A DNA stretch of 7,342 nt, taken from an uncultured Collinsella sp. (GTDB lineage: Bacteria; Actinomycetota; Coriobacteriia; Coriobacteriales; Coriobacteriaceae). The stretch lies in assembly GCA_900757235.1 (NCBI GenBank), contig CAAENB010000082.1, positions 1 through 7,342 on the forward strand. The letters run 5' to 3'. Under the pieces are notes generated by a model. That model did not search any database. It saw nothing but the letters and a program-made list of their open reading frames with translations, and had not been told where the DNA came from. Position 1 is the stretch's first letter, and the number at the start of each line of letters is the position of its first letter. This document shows, piece by piece, positions 6,734-7,342 of this stretch. Both the position numbers and the translations under genes were made by a program.

Positions 6734-6762
6734 GCTATAGGATAACACATTCTGCGTGTGTA
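6734..6762 (-). promoter_or_regulatory. Possible promoter of the T-box-pheS-pheT operon
   Basis: On the minus strand TACACA (6762-6757, 4/6) and TATAGC (6739-6734, 4/6) are separated by 17 bases. The predicted start near 6727 falls at the first base of T-box stem I, which supports the placement. An overlapping TATCCT (6744-6739) is an alternative -10 but lacks a matching -35. I see no convincing promoter for the divergent carboxypeptidase gene in 6740-6865. Confidence 0.35.
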
Positions 6763-6865
6763 TCGCCGCGTTCCGTTTTGTTCGTGCTGGGTACAAGGCA
6801 GGTAGCTGTGCAAACTGGCCGCGCGCCCACCCGAAGCGCCCGGCTCACGAGATCAAGGATATGGT

Positions 6866-7342
6866 ATGGGAAAGAAACTCGATAAGAAGGCCGAGCCCGC
6901 AGCGGGCAAGACATCCAAAGGCATGAAGGTCGATAAGGCCGTCAAAAAAATCCGCAAGCTCGAGGGCAAACTGTGGACCCGCGAGTACCTGCTCAAGATT
7001 GCCGAGTTCGATGGCGCGACCATTGCCCCCGCCAACGGCGCCGCGGCCCGCGCCGATGCCATGGGCACCCTTGCCGGCGAGCATCACAAGCTGCTGACCA
7101 GCGAAAAGTCTGTCGAACTTGTGCGCTCGCTGGCACGCGAGACCGTCTCCGGAGGCAAGATCGACGACCCGCAGCTGCTCGACGAGATCCGCGTGCTCGG
7201 CCGCGACCAGCGCGAGGCAAGCGCCATTCCCACCGAGGAGGCCGAGGCCTGGACCAGGCTCACCTGCGAGGCCGACGCCGTGTGGCACAAGGCCAAGACG
7301 GCCAATGACTGGGCGAGCTTTGAGCCCTATGTGGATAGAATC
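6866..7342 (+). CDS. M32-family (Taq-type) metallocarboxypeptidase, N-terminal part
   Basis: The 159 visible codons match the helical N-terminal region of M32 carboxypeptidases, cytoplasmic enzymes that remove C-terminal amino acids using a metal bound by an HEXXH motif. Supporting stretches are KIAEFDGATIAPANGAAARA (about 50-69), GTLAGEHHKLL, and REASAIPTEEAEAWTRL (about 112-128) followed by ANDWASFEPYVDRI, where the family has a conserved ND.a.F.P.L.. segment. Family members are about 500 residues, so roughly two thirds, including the HEXXH site, lies beyond the right edge. About 25 Lys/Ala-rich residues precede the conserved part. ATG at 6866 has AAGGA six bases upstream; ATG at 6861 is in another frame. 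It is transcribed away from pheS. A non-catalytic relative cannot be excluded from this fragment. Confidence 0.85.
   Translation, partial: MGKKLDKKAEPAAGKTSKGMKVDKAVKKIRKLEGKLWTREYLLKIAEFDGATIAPANGAAARADAMGTLAGEHHKLLTSEKSVELVRSLARETVSGGKIDDPQLLDEIRVLGRDQREASAIPTEEAEAWTRLTCEADAVWHKAKTANDWASFEPYVDRI

Noticed and set aside
5476..6885. 469-codon open frame on the plus strand opposite pheS and the T-box
   Set aside because: It crosses pheS, the T-box and the start of the carboxypeptidase gene, has no recognisable domain, and its composition is that of an antisense shadow.
1..7342. CRISPR array, insertion sequence, phage or defence genes
   Set aside because: No spaced direct repeats, transposase or integrase-like protein was seen; all six genes are housekeeping or transport functions.

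Overview
The window is about 60% GC and looks like a chromosomal piece from a Coriobacteriia actinobacterium, most likely Collinsella or a close relative. This is inferred from protein style, GC-rich codon use and the pairing of pheST with a transcriptional T-box leader, and it could not be tested by a search. No mobile element, CRISPR array, tRNA or rRNA gene was found.

Left part (1-2424, all minus strand): a transition-metal ECF/ABC uptake operon in the order cbiM(N)-cbiQ-cbiO. The M subunit (1339-2424) carries the N-terminal Met-His and His67 metal ligands and a C-terminal two-helix extension that replaces a separate N subunit. The T subunit (525-1367) overlaps it by 23-29 bases. The ATPase (1-504) has a Walker A motif and a Q-loop and runs off the left edge. 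Upstream of cbiM is a perfect 9-bp inverted repeat (2482-2509) of the form GTGTTAC-N14-GTAACAC. It resembles the NikR nickel-repressor box described for Desulfovibrio, so the operon may import nickel rather than cobalt.

Centre (2530-6760, minus strand): the phenylalanyl-tRNA synthetase operon, pheS (5284-6360) then pheT (2669-5122), both full length. Expression should be set by a T-box leader (6447-6727) with a UUC phenylalanine specifier, a canonical T-box core and a 13-bp terminator with seven T's. A large imperfect palindrome with an inner hairpin (5177-5277) fills most of the gap between pheS and pheT and is unexplained. A modest terminator (2530-2562) probably separates pheT from the metal operon.

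Right edge (6866-7342, plus strand): the first 159 residues of an M32-family (Taq-type) metallocarboxypeptidase, divergent from pheS and cut by the window end.

Most of the window is ordinary core metabolism. The points most worth checking are the putative NikR operator, the Phe T-box in an actinobacterium and the intercistronic palindrome.
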